A program made the position numbers and the translations under genes. Below the pieces are notes generated by a model. The model ran no database searches and was not told the origin of the DNA. It saw only the letters and a list, made by a program, of their open reading frames with translations. From Micromonospora gifhornensis (GTDB lineage Bacteria; Actinomycetota; Actinomycetes; Mycobacteriales; Micromonosporaceae): a DNA stretch of 64,000 nucleotides. This document shows positions 25,948 to 33,562 of the stretch, piece after piece; positions within the stretch are counted from its first letter, which is position 1; the number at the start of each line of letters is the position of its first letter. The stretch lies in contig NZ_BOPA01000038.1 in the NCBI RefSeq assembly GCF_016863515.1, positions 1 through 64,000 of the forward strand, given 5' to 3'.

Positions 25948-26493
25948 GTGACGACGCTGCGGCTACGACCCGAGGAGCCGGCTGACACCGGCGCGGTCCG
26001 TCGGGTGCTGGCTGCGGCCTTCGCCCGGCCGGACGTGGCAACCCCGCCAGAGGTACGGCTCGTCGAGGAGCTGCGCGGCGGCGACGCCTGGCTTCCGGAG
26101 CTGGCGATGGTCGCCGAGTACGGCGGTGAGATCGTCGGCTACGCCCTGTTCACCCGGGTCCTCGTGTGCGCGGACGAGCACACCGCCCCGGCACTGGCCC
26201 TCGGCCCGGTGGCGGTGGCACCTCACCGTCAGCGGATCGGGCTCGGCACCTCCGTGGTGCAGGCCGGCCTGGAGGCGGCCACGGAACTCGGTGAGCGACT
26301 GGTCGTGGTGCTCGGCGACCCGGCGTACTACAGGCGTTTCGGGTTCAGCCGGGCCGACCGGATGGGTCTGACGAGCCCCTGGTCGGGGCTTGGTGAGCCG
26401 TGGCAGGCCCTGGTGCTGCCGCCGTCGACGAGCGGTGAGCCTGCCCCGCCGCAGGGCGAAGTCGTCTTCCCGCCGCCCTGGTCCAAGGTCTGA
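25948..26493 (+). CDS. GNAT family N-acetyltransferase
   Basis: 181 residues. A single GNAT domain: LRPEEPADTGAVRRVLAAAF, LGPVAVAPHRQRIGLGTSVVQAGLEAA (acetyl-CoA pyrophosphate loop, Q/RxxGxG), and VLGDPAYYRRFGFSRADRMGL, which matches the YhbS-like branch. It would transfer an acetyl group from acetyl-CoA to an unknown amine. GTG at 25948 is the only sensible start. It converges with the 26514 gene. Confidence 0.85.
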   Translation: MTTLRLRPEEPADTGAVRRVLAAAFARPDVATPPEVRLVEELRGGDAWLPELAMVAEYGGEIVGYALFTRVLVCADEHTAPALALGPVAVAPHRQRIGLGTSVVQAGLEAATELGERLVVVLGDPAYYRRFGFSRADRMGLTSPWSGLGEPWQALVLPPSTSGEPAPPQGEVVFPPPWSKV

Positions 26494-26513
26494 CTGTTCC
26501 CCGTGCGGACACC

Positions 26514-26804
26514 TCACCGGCTGGTCCGCGCCGAAGCGCGTCGAGCGGGGTACGGGACCGGCGCGACGCGCACCGGGCGGATCCCCTCCGGCATCACGAA
26601 CAACTGACGCTTCTCGGTCGCGTCTCCGTGCCGGTCGAGCTGGTAGCAGTCGATCCACGTCCAGCCGTACGGCGGGTGGCGGTCGGTCAGTTCGCGGATC
26701 ACGCGGACCAGGATCGGCACGTGGAACTGCGGAGACGCGTCCCGGTTCAGCAGGTAGACGCCGGGGCTCACCCGGGGAGTCCCGTCCTCCCGACGGCCGG
26801 TCAC
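26514..26804 (-). CDS. Small conserved hypothetical protein
   Basis: 96 residues: GVYLLNRDASPQFHVPILVRVIRELTDRHPPYGWTWIDCYQLDRHGDATEKRQLFVMPEGIRPV. It has no signal peptide, no helix long enough for a membrane and no recognised motif. The composition is that of a folded protein. It faces away from the XRE regulator gene at 27034 across a 230-nt shared control region, so it may belong to the same regulatory unit. GTG 26804 is the probable start. Confidence 0.6.
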   Translation of the reverse strand: MTGRREDGTPRVSPGVYLLNRDASPQFHVPILVRVIRELTDRHPPYGWTWIDCYQLDRHGDATEKRQLFVMPEGIRPVRVAPVPYPARRASARTSR

Positions 26805-26856
26805 CGGGCATCACGGTCGGACACGGGTGCCTCCTCGGCTACCAGCAGAGATGGAA

Positions 26857-26896
26857 GGGGCCGCCCCGGAGGTGCTCGCCGGGTCGGGGCGGCCCC
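26857..26896. promoter_or_regulatory. 12-bp perfect inverted repeat in a divergent promoter region
   Basis: GGGGCCGCCCCG 26857-26868 pairs with CGGGGCGGCCCC 26885-26896 around 16 nt. It lies between divergent starts (26804 minus, 27034 plus), so it cannot be an ordinary terminator for either; an operator or leader structure is more likely. Confidence 0.55.
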
Positions 26897-27033
26897 GACA
26901 GCGCGACCAGCGGGTTCGGGTCCTCCACTGGCAGCGCCGTCCTGATTTCCACCTTTCCGGCGATTGCGTCCCCCATACACCCCGTATCGGAGTGGAGACT
27001 GAGTGTCCCGGGACGTCCAGGAGGGACCGCAGA

Positions 27034-27801
27034 GTGAACCGTGCCGTTGTAGCAGCCATGACCGAGGCGGGCGAGACCGCCGACACCCTCGCGGCGCAGG
27101 TCGGTGTCGACCCGAAGACCGCCGCCCGGTGGGCGAGCCATGGACGCATCCCGCGTCCGCAGACACGCCGGAGGGTCGCCGCGGTCCTCGGTCGCGAGGT
27201 GACCGAGCTGTGGCCAGACGTTCTCAAGCGGCGCGAGCCGGCGTGGTTCCGGCGGTGGGTGGACATCGAGCGCGAGGCGGTGGCGCTGCGCTGGTTCGAG
27301 CTGACCTGGGTGCCGGGTCTGCTTCAGACCGAGGCGTACGCGCGGGCGACGCTGGCCGGGGAAAAGCTGACCACCGACGATGTCGGACGATTAGTGGAGG
27401 CCCGCCTTCAACGGCAGGCCATCCTGCGGCGGGACAACCCACCGATGCTGGTCGTGGTGCTCGACGAGTTGGTGCTGCGTCGGTCCGCCTACGGTGACCG
27501 GGCCCTGATGCGGGAACAGTGTGAGCACCTGGTGGCGTGCGGCACCCACCCCACCACGACGATCCACGTCGTGCCCGCGTCGGTCGGCATGTACCCCGGT
27601 CTGGGCGGACCCTTCACCCTCGCCGAACTGGACGACGGCAGCGTGCTCGGTCACGCCGACAGCCAGGCCGAGGCGAAGATCATCGATAACCCTGCGGACG
27701 TTGCTACCCTGGGCCGCAGGTGGGAACGCATCCGTGGCGAGGCCCTGTCGCGGACGCAGTCCCTGGAGCTGATCAGGGAAGCGGCAGCATCATGGACATG
27801 A
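27034..27801 (+). CDS. XRE-family regulator with DUF5753
   Basis: 255 residues. A helix-turn-helix of the XRE type (about 10-55; ETADTLAAQVGVDPKTAARWASHGRIPRP) is followed by DUF5753 (about 80-250) with WVDIEREAVALRWFELTWVPGLLQTEAYARA, characteristic of this actinobacterial family. GTG 27034 is set by CAGGAGGG 8 nt upstream. It overlaps a DUF397 gene. In Streptomyces such pairs (WhiJ/AbaA-like loci) affect development, with the small DUF397 protein thought to modulate the regulator. Confidence 0.88.
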   Translation: MNRAVVAAMTEAGETADTLAAQVGVDPKTAARWASHGRIPRPQTRRRVAAVLGREVTELWPDVLKRREPAWFRRWVDIEREAVALRWFELTWVPGLLQTEAYARATLAGEKLTTDDVGRLVEARLQRQAILRRDNPPMLVVVLDELVLRRSAYGDRALMREQCEHLVACGTHPTTTIHVVPASVGMYPGLGGPFTLAELDDGSVLGHADSQAEAKIIDNPADVATLGRRWERIRGEALSRTQSLELIREAAASWT

Positions 27802-27992
27802 CCGGCGCGCAATGGCGTAAGAGCAGCAAGAGCGGCAACAACGGCGGGAACTGTGTCGAGGTCGCCGACAACCTCCCCGGCATCGTCCTCGTCCGGGACA
27901 CCAAGGACCGCGACGGCGGGGCGCTCGCCTTCGAGCCAGCGGCCTGGCACTCCTTCGTCGAGCTGGCAAAGGCCGGCAGCCCGACCGCCTGA
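27792..27992 (+). CDS. DUF397 family protein
   Basis: 66 residues. MDMTGAQWRKSSKSGNNGGNCVEVA and VRDTKDRDGGALAFEPAAWHSFVELAK are the family signature. These small acidic proteins are nearly always next to an XRE-DUF5753 gene. It overlaps that gene by 10 nt (ATG 27792) or by ATGA if the ATG at 27798 is used. The function is inferred only from the pairing. Confidence 0.9.
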   Translation: MDMTGAQWRKSSKSGNNGGNCVEVADNLPGIVLVRDTKDRDGGALAFEPAAWHSFVELAKAGSPTA

Positions 27993-28032
27993 CACCCCTC
28001 AACCGAAGCCCTCAACCGAAGCCGGCCGACAG

Positions 28033-29271
28033 TCAGGCGGGTTGGGTGCGCAGGTAGCGGCCGAAGTGGGGGACGGTGAAGGCGACAGTGCCGCGTTCTC
28101 CGGAGTAGATAAGCCCCTTCTTGATCAGCGCGTCGCGGGCCGGGGAGAGGCTGGCGGGCTTACGACCGAGGGCGCGGGCGATCTCGGCGGTCGGCACCGC
28201 CGCGTCCATGTCGTCCCGTCCGCCGCCATCCGCTGCCCCCTCGACCAGGGAGAGGGCGGCCATCGCCCGCATGTACTCCCGTTCCGCCGGGGTGGCCCGC
28301 TCGAAGCGGGAGCCGAAGAAGCCCACCGCCAACTCCGCCTCGGCCTCCGGAGCGGCCACCCGTACGTCGGCGGCGGTGATCGGTGATCGGGGCGCGTGAT
28401 CCCAGGTCGCCTTGCCGTACGCCTGGACGAAGTACGGGTAGCCGCCGGACTTCTCGTAGAGCAGGTCGAGCGCCTTCGCCTCGTACTCCACGTCCTCGCG
28501 CTCGGCCGGGGCGCAGAGTGCCTGGTCGGCGGCGATCCGGTCGAGCCGGTCGATACGTTGGTAGCGGAACAGCCGCTCGGAGTACGACTTGGCCGCGCTC
28601 AGCACCGCCGGCAGGTGCGGCAGGCCTGCGCCGACCACGATCAGCGGCGCGCCGAGTTGGGACAGCTCGTGGCAGGCGGCGCAGAGCGCGGAGACCTCCT
28701 CCGGCCCGAGATCCTGCATCTCGTCGATGAAGATGGCCACGCCGGTGCCGACGTCGCTGGCGACCGAGGCGGCGTCGGTGAGCAACTCCACCAGGTCGAT
28801 CTCGATGTCGCCGGAGTCGGCGCGCCCGCTGGCCGCCGGTACGTCGATGCCGGGCTGCCAGCGGTCCCGCAGCTTCGGGGCGGCACCGCCCCGGCCGGTC
28901 GGGGCACCCCGTTGGGCGAAGGCTTTGAGCACCCCGAGGAAGGCGTCGATGCGGTCCGGTGCCCGGTGCCGGGGAGCGAGTTCCCGGACGGCCATGTGCA
29001 GGGCGGCGGCGATCGGTCGGCGCAGCGACTGATCCGGTCGAGCCTCGATCTTGCCGCTGCCCCAGAGCCGGTTGATGGCCTGCGATCGAAGCGTGTTGAG
29101 CAGTACGGTCTTGCCGACGCCCCGCAGGCCGGTGAGCATCAGGCTGCGTTCCGGTCGGCCGCGCGCGATCCGTTCCAGGACGATGTCGAAGACGTCCAGT
29201 TCCCGCCCCCGCCCGGCGAGTTCGGGCGGGCGCTGACCGGCGCCCGGAGCGTACGGGTTGCGGACCGGATC
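28033..29271 (-). CDS. AAA ATPase (AAA_16/Orc-like) with C-terminal winged helix
   Basis: 412 residues from GTG 29271. A P-loop ATPase with Walker A TGLRGVGKTVLLNTL, Walker B AIFIDEMQDLG and a sensor-like VVGAGLPHLP. The C-terminal 80 residues (VPTAEIARALGRKPASLSPARDALIKKGLIYSGERG) look like a winged helix-turn-helix. Proteins of this type in actinobacteria usually begin VDPVRNPYAPGAGQRPPELAGR, which matches the GTG at 29271; an ATG at 29316 gives 15 more residues but overlaps an operator-like repeat. No ribosome site precedes 29271; GATACT (minus strand, 29284-29289) could be a -10 box giving a leaderless message. The role is unknown. Confidence 0.8.
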   Translation of the reverse strand, partial: DPVRNPYAPGAGQRPPELAGRGRELDVFDIVLERIARGRPERSLMLTGLRGVGKTVLLNTLRSQAINRLWGSGKIEARPDQSLRRPIAAALHMAVRELAPRHRAPDRIDAFLGVLKAFAQRGAPTGRGGAAPKLRDRWQPGIDVPAASGRADSGDIEIDLVELLTDAASVASDVGTGVAIFIDEMQDLGPEEVSALCAACHELSQLGAPLIVVGAGLPHLPAVLSAAKSYSERLFRYQRIDRLDRIAADQALCAPAEREDVEYEAKALDLLYEKSGGYPYFVQAYGKATWDHAPRSPITAADVRVAAPEAEAELAVGFFGSRFERATPAEREYMRAMAALSLVEGAADGGGRDDMDAAVPTAEIARALGRKPASLSPARDALIKKGLIYSGERGTVAFTVPHFGRYLRTQPA

Positions 29272-29294
29272 CACGAATCGCAGAGTATCGGGCC

Positions 29295-29314
29295 GTCTAG
29301 CCAAGGAGCTAGAC
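29295..29314. promoter_or_regulatory. Operator-like repeat GTCTAGC-N6-GCTAGAC (copy 1)
   Basis: GTCTAGC 29295-29301 and GCTAGAC 29308-29314 are perfect inverted halves with a 6-nt spacer, just upstream of the proposed -10 and GTG start of the AAA ATPase. The same 7-6-7 arrangement recurs 70 bp away inside the longer repeat at 29353-29396. Confidence 0.6.
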
Positions 29315-29352
29315 ATCGGTAGAGGAGGCTACGGCGTGTCGACCGTCGACAT

Positions 29353-29396
29353 AAAACTAGTGCTGTCTAGCATCCACGCTAGACAGCACTAGTTTT
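29353..29396. terminator. 19-bp perfect inverted repeat; terminator and possible operator (copy 2)
   Basis: Arms 29353-29371 and 29378-29396 pair perfectly over 19 bp around ATCCAC. The ends are AAAA/TTTT, so on the minus strand it is an ideal intrinsic terminator 13 nt after the stop of the LppU-like gene. Its centre is TGTCTAGC-N6-GCTAGACA, the same core as copy 1. It holds four CTAG tetramers. Confidence 0.8.
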
Positions 29397-29409
29397 GCCG
29401 ATCGTCGAC

Positions 29410-30216
29410 TCAGCCGCGTCGCTTCAGGCAGAGGACGAAGTCGAGCGAGTCCAACTCGCTGTCGTAGAAGTACCAGTTCGTGTAACCGTCGACCTTGGCG
29501 CACTTCGCCTCGGCGTCCTTCTCCCCGCTGGTCTTGCCGTCGAAGCGCTGCAACACCTCGTACGCCGAGGGTTCGCAGTCGGTGATCAGCAGCTTGGGCT
29601 TGCCGCCGGTCGGCGCGTCGTTGCGCACACACTGTCCCTGCTCGACGAACCGGGGATCGGTGGACGAGTTGGCGGCCGGGACCCCGGTCCCGGGGTCTTC
29701 CTCGTCGTCGGACGGATCGTCGGTCGGCAGCGGATCCTGGGTCGGCGCGGCCACCGCAGCGGGAGTCGACTCGTCCTGCCCGAGCAGGTAGAACGCCACC
29801 CCGCCGGCGGCGGCCAACACCAGCACCGCCACCAGCGCGACGATCATCGGCGTACGACCGCGCCGACGCTCCGGCGGTGGCGTGGGTTGACCGGCGTACG
29901 CAGCCACCCCCGCGTCGTCCTGACGGACCTGGCCACCCTGCGGATACCCGCCATAGCCCTGCCCAGCCTCGTAGCCCTGCCCAGCGCCGTACCCCTGCCC
30001 AGCTTCATAGCCCTGCCCAGCGCCGTACCCCTGCCCAGCCTCGTAGCCGCCCTGGCCGGAGCCGTACACCTGCCCGGAGCCGTAGACGTGGCCGGAGTCG
30101 TACACCTGGCCGGGTTCGTGGGGCTGCCCGGAGCCGTACACCTGGCCGTGCACCTCGCCGGGTCGCGGCTCGTGCCACGGTTGCGGGCCGCCGCCCGGTG
30201 GTCCGTAGTTCGCCAT
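29410..30216 (-). CDS. LppU/SCO3897-like membrane-anchored protein with GQGY repeats
   Basis: 268 residues. Residues 1 to about 115 are Gly/Gln/Tyr/Pro-rich, including repeats of GYEAGQGYGAGQ encoded by five 18-nt DNA units at 29953-30042. One membrane helix follows (MIVALVAVLVLAAAGGVAFYLLG), then an acidic linker and a small outer domain with four Cys (GQCVRN, ITDCEPSAYEVLQRF, AKCAKVDGYTNWYFYD, VLCLKRRG), resembling the LppU/SCO3897 family of unknown function. No lipobox is present. A perfect terminator stands 13 nt downstream. Confidence 0.72.
   Translation of the reverse strand: MANYGPPGGGPQPWHEPRPGEVHGQVYGSGQPHEPGQVYDSGHVYGSGQVYGSGQGGYEAGQGYGAGQGYEAGQGYGAGQGYEAGQGYGGYPQGGQVRQDDAGVAAYAGQPTPPPERRRGRTPMIVALVAVLVLAAAGGVAFYLLGQDESTPAAVAAPTQDPLPTDDPSDDEEDPGTGVPAANSSTDPRFVEQGQCVRNDAPTGGKPKLLITDCEPSAYEVLQRFDGKTSGEKDAEAKCAKVDGYTNWYFYDSELDSLDFVLCLKRRG
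29953..30042 (-). repeat. 18-nt tandem repeat inside the LppU-like gene
   Basis: Five near-identical 18-nt units (pattern GTAGCCCTGCCCAGCCTC on the plus strand, with small variants) encode the six-residue unit GYEAGQ/GYGAGQ. The reading frame is kept. Confidence 0.8.
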
Positions 30217-30306
30217 GCACGCCCTCCTCCGTCACCCACGTCACGGTAGCGCGTACGCCGGCTCGGCTCGGCCCGGAAGGCAGCCGGTCAACTCTTCGCA
30301 GGTGGG

Positions 30307-33300
30307 TCAGATGAGCCGCAGCTGACGGTCCTTCGGACGGCGAGGTGCGTCAACGTCACCGAGTCGCTCGAACAGACCCGGATCGATCACATCAAGGAAC
30401 GGCGACGGTCGGCAGTCGTGCTCCGAGCCGTGCCGGACCCGACGGGCCGCGTGGCTGACGTAGAGCCGATCCTGCGCCCGGGTCAGGCCGACGAAGAACA
30501 ACCGGCGTTCCTCGGCGACCGCGTCGTCGTCGGGCGTCGAGCCCGGCCAGCGCAGCGGCAGCAGCCCGTCCTCGGCACCGACCAGGAAGACCACTGGGAA
30601 CTCCAGGCCCTTCGCGGCGTGCAGGGTCAGCAGGGTGACCGCCTCGGCGCGCGGATCGAGGGCGTCCACCTCCGCGCCGGTGGCGAGCTGGGACAGGAAC
30701 ATCTCCAGGTCGTCGCCGCACCGGCGGGCCAGCGGCGTGAGCAGGTCGACGGCGGTCCGCACGTCCTCCGGGCGGACCCCGCCGGAACCGTCCAGGGTGG
30801 GGATGGCGAAGCGTTCGGCGAGGACCTGCCCGGCGAGGCGTACCCGGGCGGGCAGCGCGCCGTCCACGCCCGAGGCGTGCCGCAGCTCGCGGGCGATGGC
30901 CAGCACCCCGGGTCGGTCCCGCAGCCGGTCGTGCGAGCGCTTCTGCACCGGAATGTTCGCCCGGGACAGGGCATCCACGATCGGGGCCGCCTGCGAATCG
31001 GTCCGGTAGAGCACGGCGATGTCGGAGAAGGACAGCGTGGTCGACCGGCCGTCGATCCGACCGGAGTCCAGTGACCGGTGCGACAGGCCGCCGACCAGTT
31101 CGTCGACGGTGCGTACCACGAAATCGGCCTCGTCGGCGACGGAGGCCGCGGCGTACCGACCCACCAGCGGGGCCTCGGGGTCGAGCCGGGCCGGATCCAG
31201 CCGGCGGCCCCGGACCAGCGACGACGGCGCGATCGCCTGCACCGCGGCGGCCAGGATCGGCGCGGAGGACCGGTAGTTGCGGTTGAGCCGGACCAGCCGG
31301 GCGTCGGTGAAGTCCTGCGAGAAGCGCAGGAAGTACCCGACGTCGGCGCCCCGGAACGAGTAGATGGCCTGGTCCGGGTCGCCGATCGCGCAGAGGTTGC
31401 CGTCGGCGGGGCTGAGCAGCCGCAACAGCTCGTACTGCACCGCGTCGACGTCCTGGTACTCGTCGACGAAGATCCACTGCCAGCGGTCCCGGTACCGCTG
31501 GACCAGCTTGCGGTTCTCGCGCAGCAGCGCGACCGGCACTGTGAGCAGCTCGTCCAGGTCGACCATGCCCTGCTTGCGCAGCAGCCCGGTGTACCGGGCC
31601 AGGTCGTCGCCGGCCTCCGCGCGAGCCGCTGCCCGCTCGGCGTCGTCGGCGATCCGGAAGTCGCCCGGCAGGCCCGCTGCCTCGGCGTTCTCCCGCAGGA
31701 TGGTCAACCCGAGCGAGTGGAAGGTGCCCACCGTGACGTCCTCGGCGACCGGGCCGAGCAGGCCGTCGAGGCGGTGCCGAAGTTCCTCGGCAGCCCGTCG
31801 GGTGAAGGTGATCGCCAGACACTGCTCGGGGAAGACGTTCAGCTCGGCACAGAGGTACGCGATCCGGTGGGTGAGCGTACGGGTCTTGCCGGTACCCGGT
31901 CCGGCGACGATCAGCAGCGGACCACCGGGGGCCGAGGCGGCGACCCGTTGCATCGCGTCGAGCCGGTCGAGCAGCCCGGTGCCGACCTCCTCCATGCCGG
32001 CGAGCATCGGCTCGAACGGCTCGTGCGGAGAAGGCTGCGGAGCGATCGGCGGCGGTGGCGGGGCCGGTTGACGCTTCGGTTCTGCCCTGGTCGCCGGCCG
32101 CTTGACCTTGGCGACCGGCTTGTCCGCGTCGGCGGGTCGACGCTGCGCGGGGACCGGCACGTCGAACAGTGTCTCCTGGCCGCCCGAGGCGCCGGAGTTG
32201 CTCAACTCGGCCGGATCGAACAGCGTGATCACGCCGTACTCGCCGTCGTAGCCGGGCACCCGACGCACCTCGCCCCGGCGCAGCCGACCGATGCCCTCGG
32301 CGAGCAACTCCCCGCCGACCCGGCCGATCTCGTCCAACGGGGTACGGGTCAGGATCTCCAACTCGGGCCCGAGCGCGGCGACCAGGTCGGTGAGCTTCCC
32401 CTCGACCTTCTTCGATCGCGGCCCGACCTTGTTGATCTCACCGAGGATCTCGGCGAGCTGGATCAGATGGGTCACCTCACGGGCGTGCTCCGGCCGGTAC
32501 CCGTGCGGGCGGTCGGCCAGTTCCTCGACCCGACTGAGTACGCCCACCGTGAGCGGCTTGCCGCACTCCGGGCACCGCCCCCCGGCCTGCCGGGTGCGTT
32601 CCGGTGCCCAGTTCACCCCGCACAGCCGGTGGCCGTCGGCGTGGTACTTCCCCTCCTCGGGGAAGAACTCGATGGTGCCGGCCAACCCGTCGCCGGTGCG
32701 CAGCGCGTCCCGGATACCGAAGTAGTCCCGAGGCGCGGCGAAGACGGTGGCCTCCCGGGCCAGCGCGGGCGGCGAGTGCGCGTCGGAGTTGGAGACCAGG
32801 CGGTAACGGTCCAGGCTGCCGACCCGCCAGTTCATCTCCGGGTCGCTGGAGAGCCCGGTCTCCACGGCGAAGATGTGCTCGGCCAGGTCGGCGTAGCAGT
32901 CGGCGATCGCGTCGAAGCCGGACTTCGAGCCCAACGCGGAGAACCACGGGGTCCAGATGTGCGCCGGGACCAGGTAGCCGTCCGGGCTCGCCTCCAGGGT
33001 GATCTCCAGCAGGTCCCGGGAATCCAGGCCGAGGATCGGCCGTCCGTCCGAGCCCAGGTTGCCGATGCGGCCCAGCGCGGCGTTGAACCGCCCCACCGCG
33101 TCCAGATCCGGCAGATAGATCAGGTGGTGCACCTTGCGGGTCCGGTCGTCCCGCTTGTAGATCGTCGAGATCTCCACGCTGAGCATGAACCGGACCGGGT
33201 CGGTGTCCGCCTCGCTGGCCAGCCTCGGCGGCAGGCGGCGGGCGATGTCCCGCTCCATCTCCGCCGACAGCCGGTACAGGCCGGGCTCGGCCGGATGCAG

Positions 33301-33501
33301 CGTCTCGCGCAGATGGTCGTACCAGGCAGGGTGGGTGAAATCGCCGGTGCCGAGGACCGAGATGCCCTTGCGTCGCGCCCACCAGCCGAGATTCGGCAGG
33401 GTCAGATCACGGCTGCACGCTCGCGAGTATTTCGAGTGGATGTGCAGGTCCGCGACGAAGGGCGGCAGGCCACCGGGGGGTACGGCGCTGAACGGGGGCA
33501 C
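30307..33501 (-). CDS. EndoQ-like PHP nuclease fused to UvrD/Rep-type SF1 helicase
   Basis: 1064 residues from GTG 33501, which has AGGA 7 nt upstream. Residues 1-440 match the endonuclease Q / TIGR00375 family: PHP metal motifs VADLHIHSKYSRACS and VLGTGDFTHPAW, SVEISTIYKRDDRTRKVHHL, SNSDAHSP, then the zinc-binding CPECGKPLTVGVLSRVEELADR near 310 and GVITLFDPAE. A Pro-rich linker (about 465-505) follows. Residues 515-1064 are a complete SF1A helicase: Walker A AGPGTGKTRT near 530, TFTRRAAEELRHRL, DEYQDVDAVQYELL near 680, GDPDQAIYSFRGA, LNRNYRSS, TLHAAKGLEFPVVFLVGAEDG near 956, VGLTRAQDRLYVSHA. EndoQ enzymes nick 5' to deaminated bases or abasic sites; a fused motor could process the nick. Function of the fusion is inferred. 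Confidence 0.88.
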   Translation of the reverse strand: MPPFSAVPPGGLPPFVADLHIHSKYSRACSRDLTLPNLGWWARRKGISVLGTGDFTHPAWYDHLRETLHPAEPGLYRLSAEMERDIARRLPPRLASEADTDPVRFMLSVEISTIYKRDDRTRKVHHLIYLPDLDAVGRFNAALGRIGNLGSDGRPILGLDSRDLLEITLEASPDGYLVPAHIWTPWFSALGSKSGFDAIADCYADLAEHIFAVETGLSSDPEMNWRVGSLDRYRLVSNSDAHSPPALAREATVFAAPRDYFGIRDALRTGDGLAGTIEFFPEEGKYHADGHRLCGVNWAPERTRQAGGRCPECGKPLTVGVLSRVEELADRPHGYRPEHAREVTHLIQLAEILGEINKVGPRSKKVEGKLTDLVAALGPELEILTRTPLDEIGRVGGELLAEGIGRLRRGEVRRVPGYDGEYGVITLFDPAELSNSGASGGQETLFDVPVPAQRRPADADKPVAKVKRPATRAEPKRQPAPPPPPIAPQPSPHEPFEPMLAGMEEVGTGLLDRLDAMQRVAASAPGGPLLIVAGPGTGKTRTLTHRIAYLCAELNVFPEQCLAITFTRRAAEELRHRLDGLLGPVAEDVTVGTFHSLGLTILRENAEAAGLPGDFRIADDAERAAARAEAGDDLARYTGLLRKQGMVDLDELLTVPVALLRENRKLVQRYRDRWQWIFVDEYQDVDAVQYELLRLLSPADGNLCAIGDPDQAIYSFRGADVGYFLRFSQDFTDARLVRLNRNYRSSAPILAAAVQAIAPSSLVRGRRLDPARLDPEAPLVGRYAAASVADEADFVVRTVDELVGGLSHRSLDSGRIDGRSTTLSFSDIAVLYRTDSQAAPIVDALSRANIPVQKRSHDRLRDRPGVLAIARELRHASGVDGALPARVRLAGQVLAERFAIPTLDGSGGVRPEDVRTAVDLLTPLARRCGDDLEMFLSQLATGAEVDALDPRAEAVTLLTLHAAKGLEFPVVFLVGAEDGLLPLRWPGSTPDDDAVAEERRLFFVGLTRAQDRLYVSHAARRVRHGSEHDCRPSPFLDVIDPGLFERLGDVDAPRRPKDRQLRLI

Positions 33502-33562
33502 GCCGCATCCTGCCACGACCGGTGGCGCTCCCGCGCGTCGCCACGCACGAAGGTGAGGTGCG

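Noticed and set aside
29336..29392. A plus-strand 18-codon ORF (GTG start with AGAGGAGG upstream) across the 19-bp inverted repeat.
   Set aside because: The ribosome site looks good, but the ORF lies within the terminator repeat, has no plus-strand gene after it, and is too short to support.
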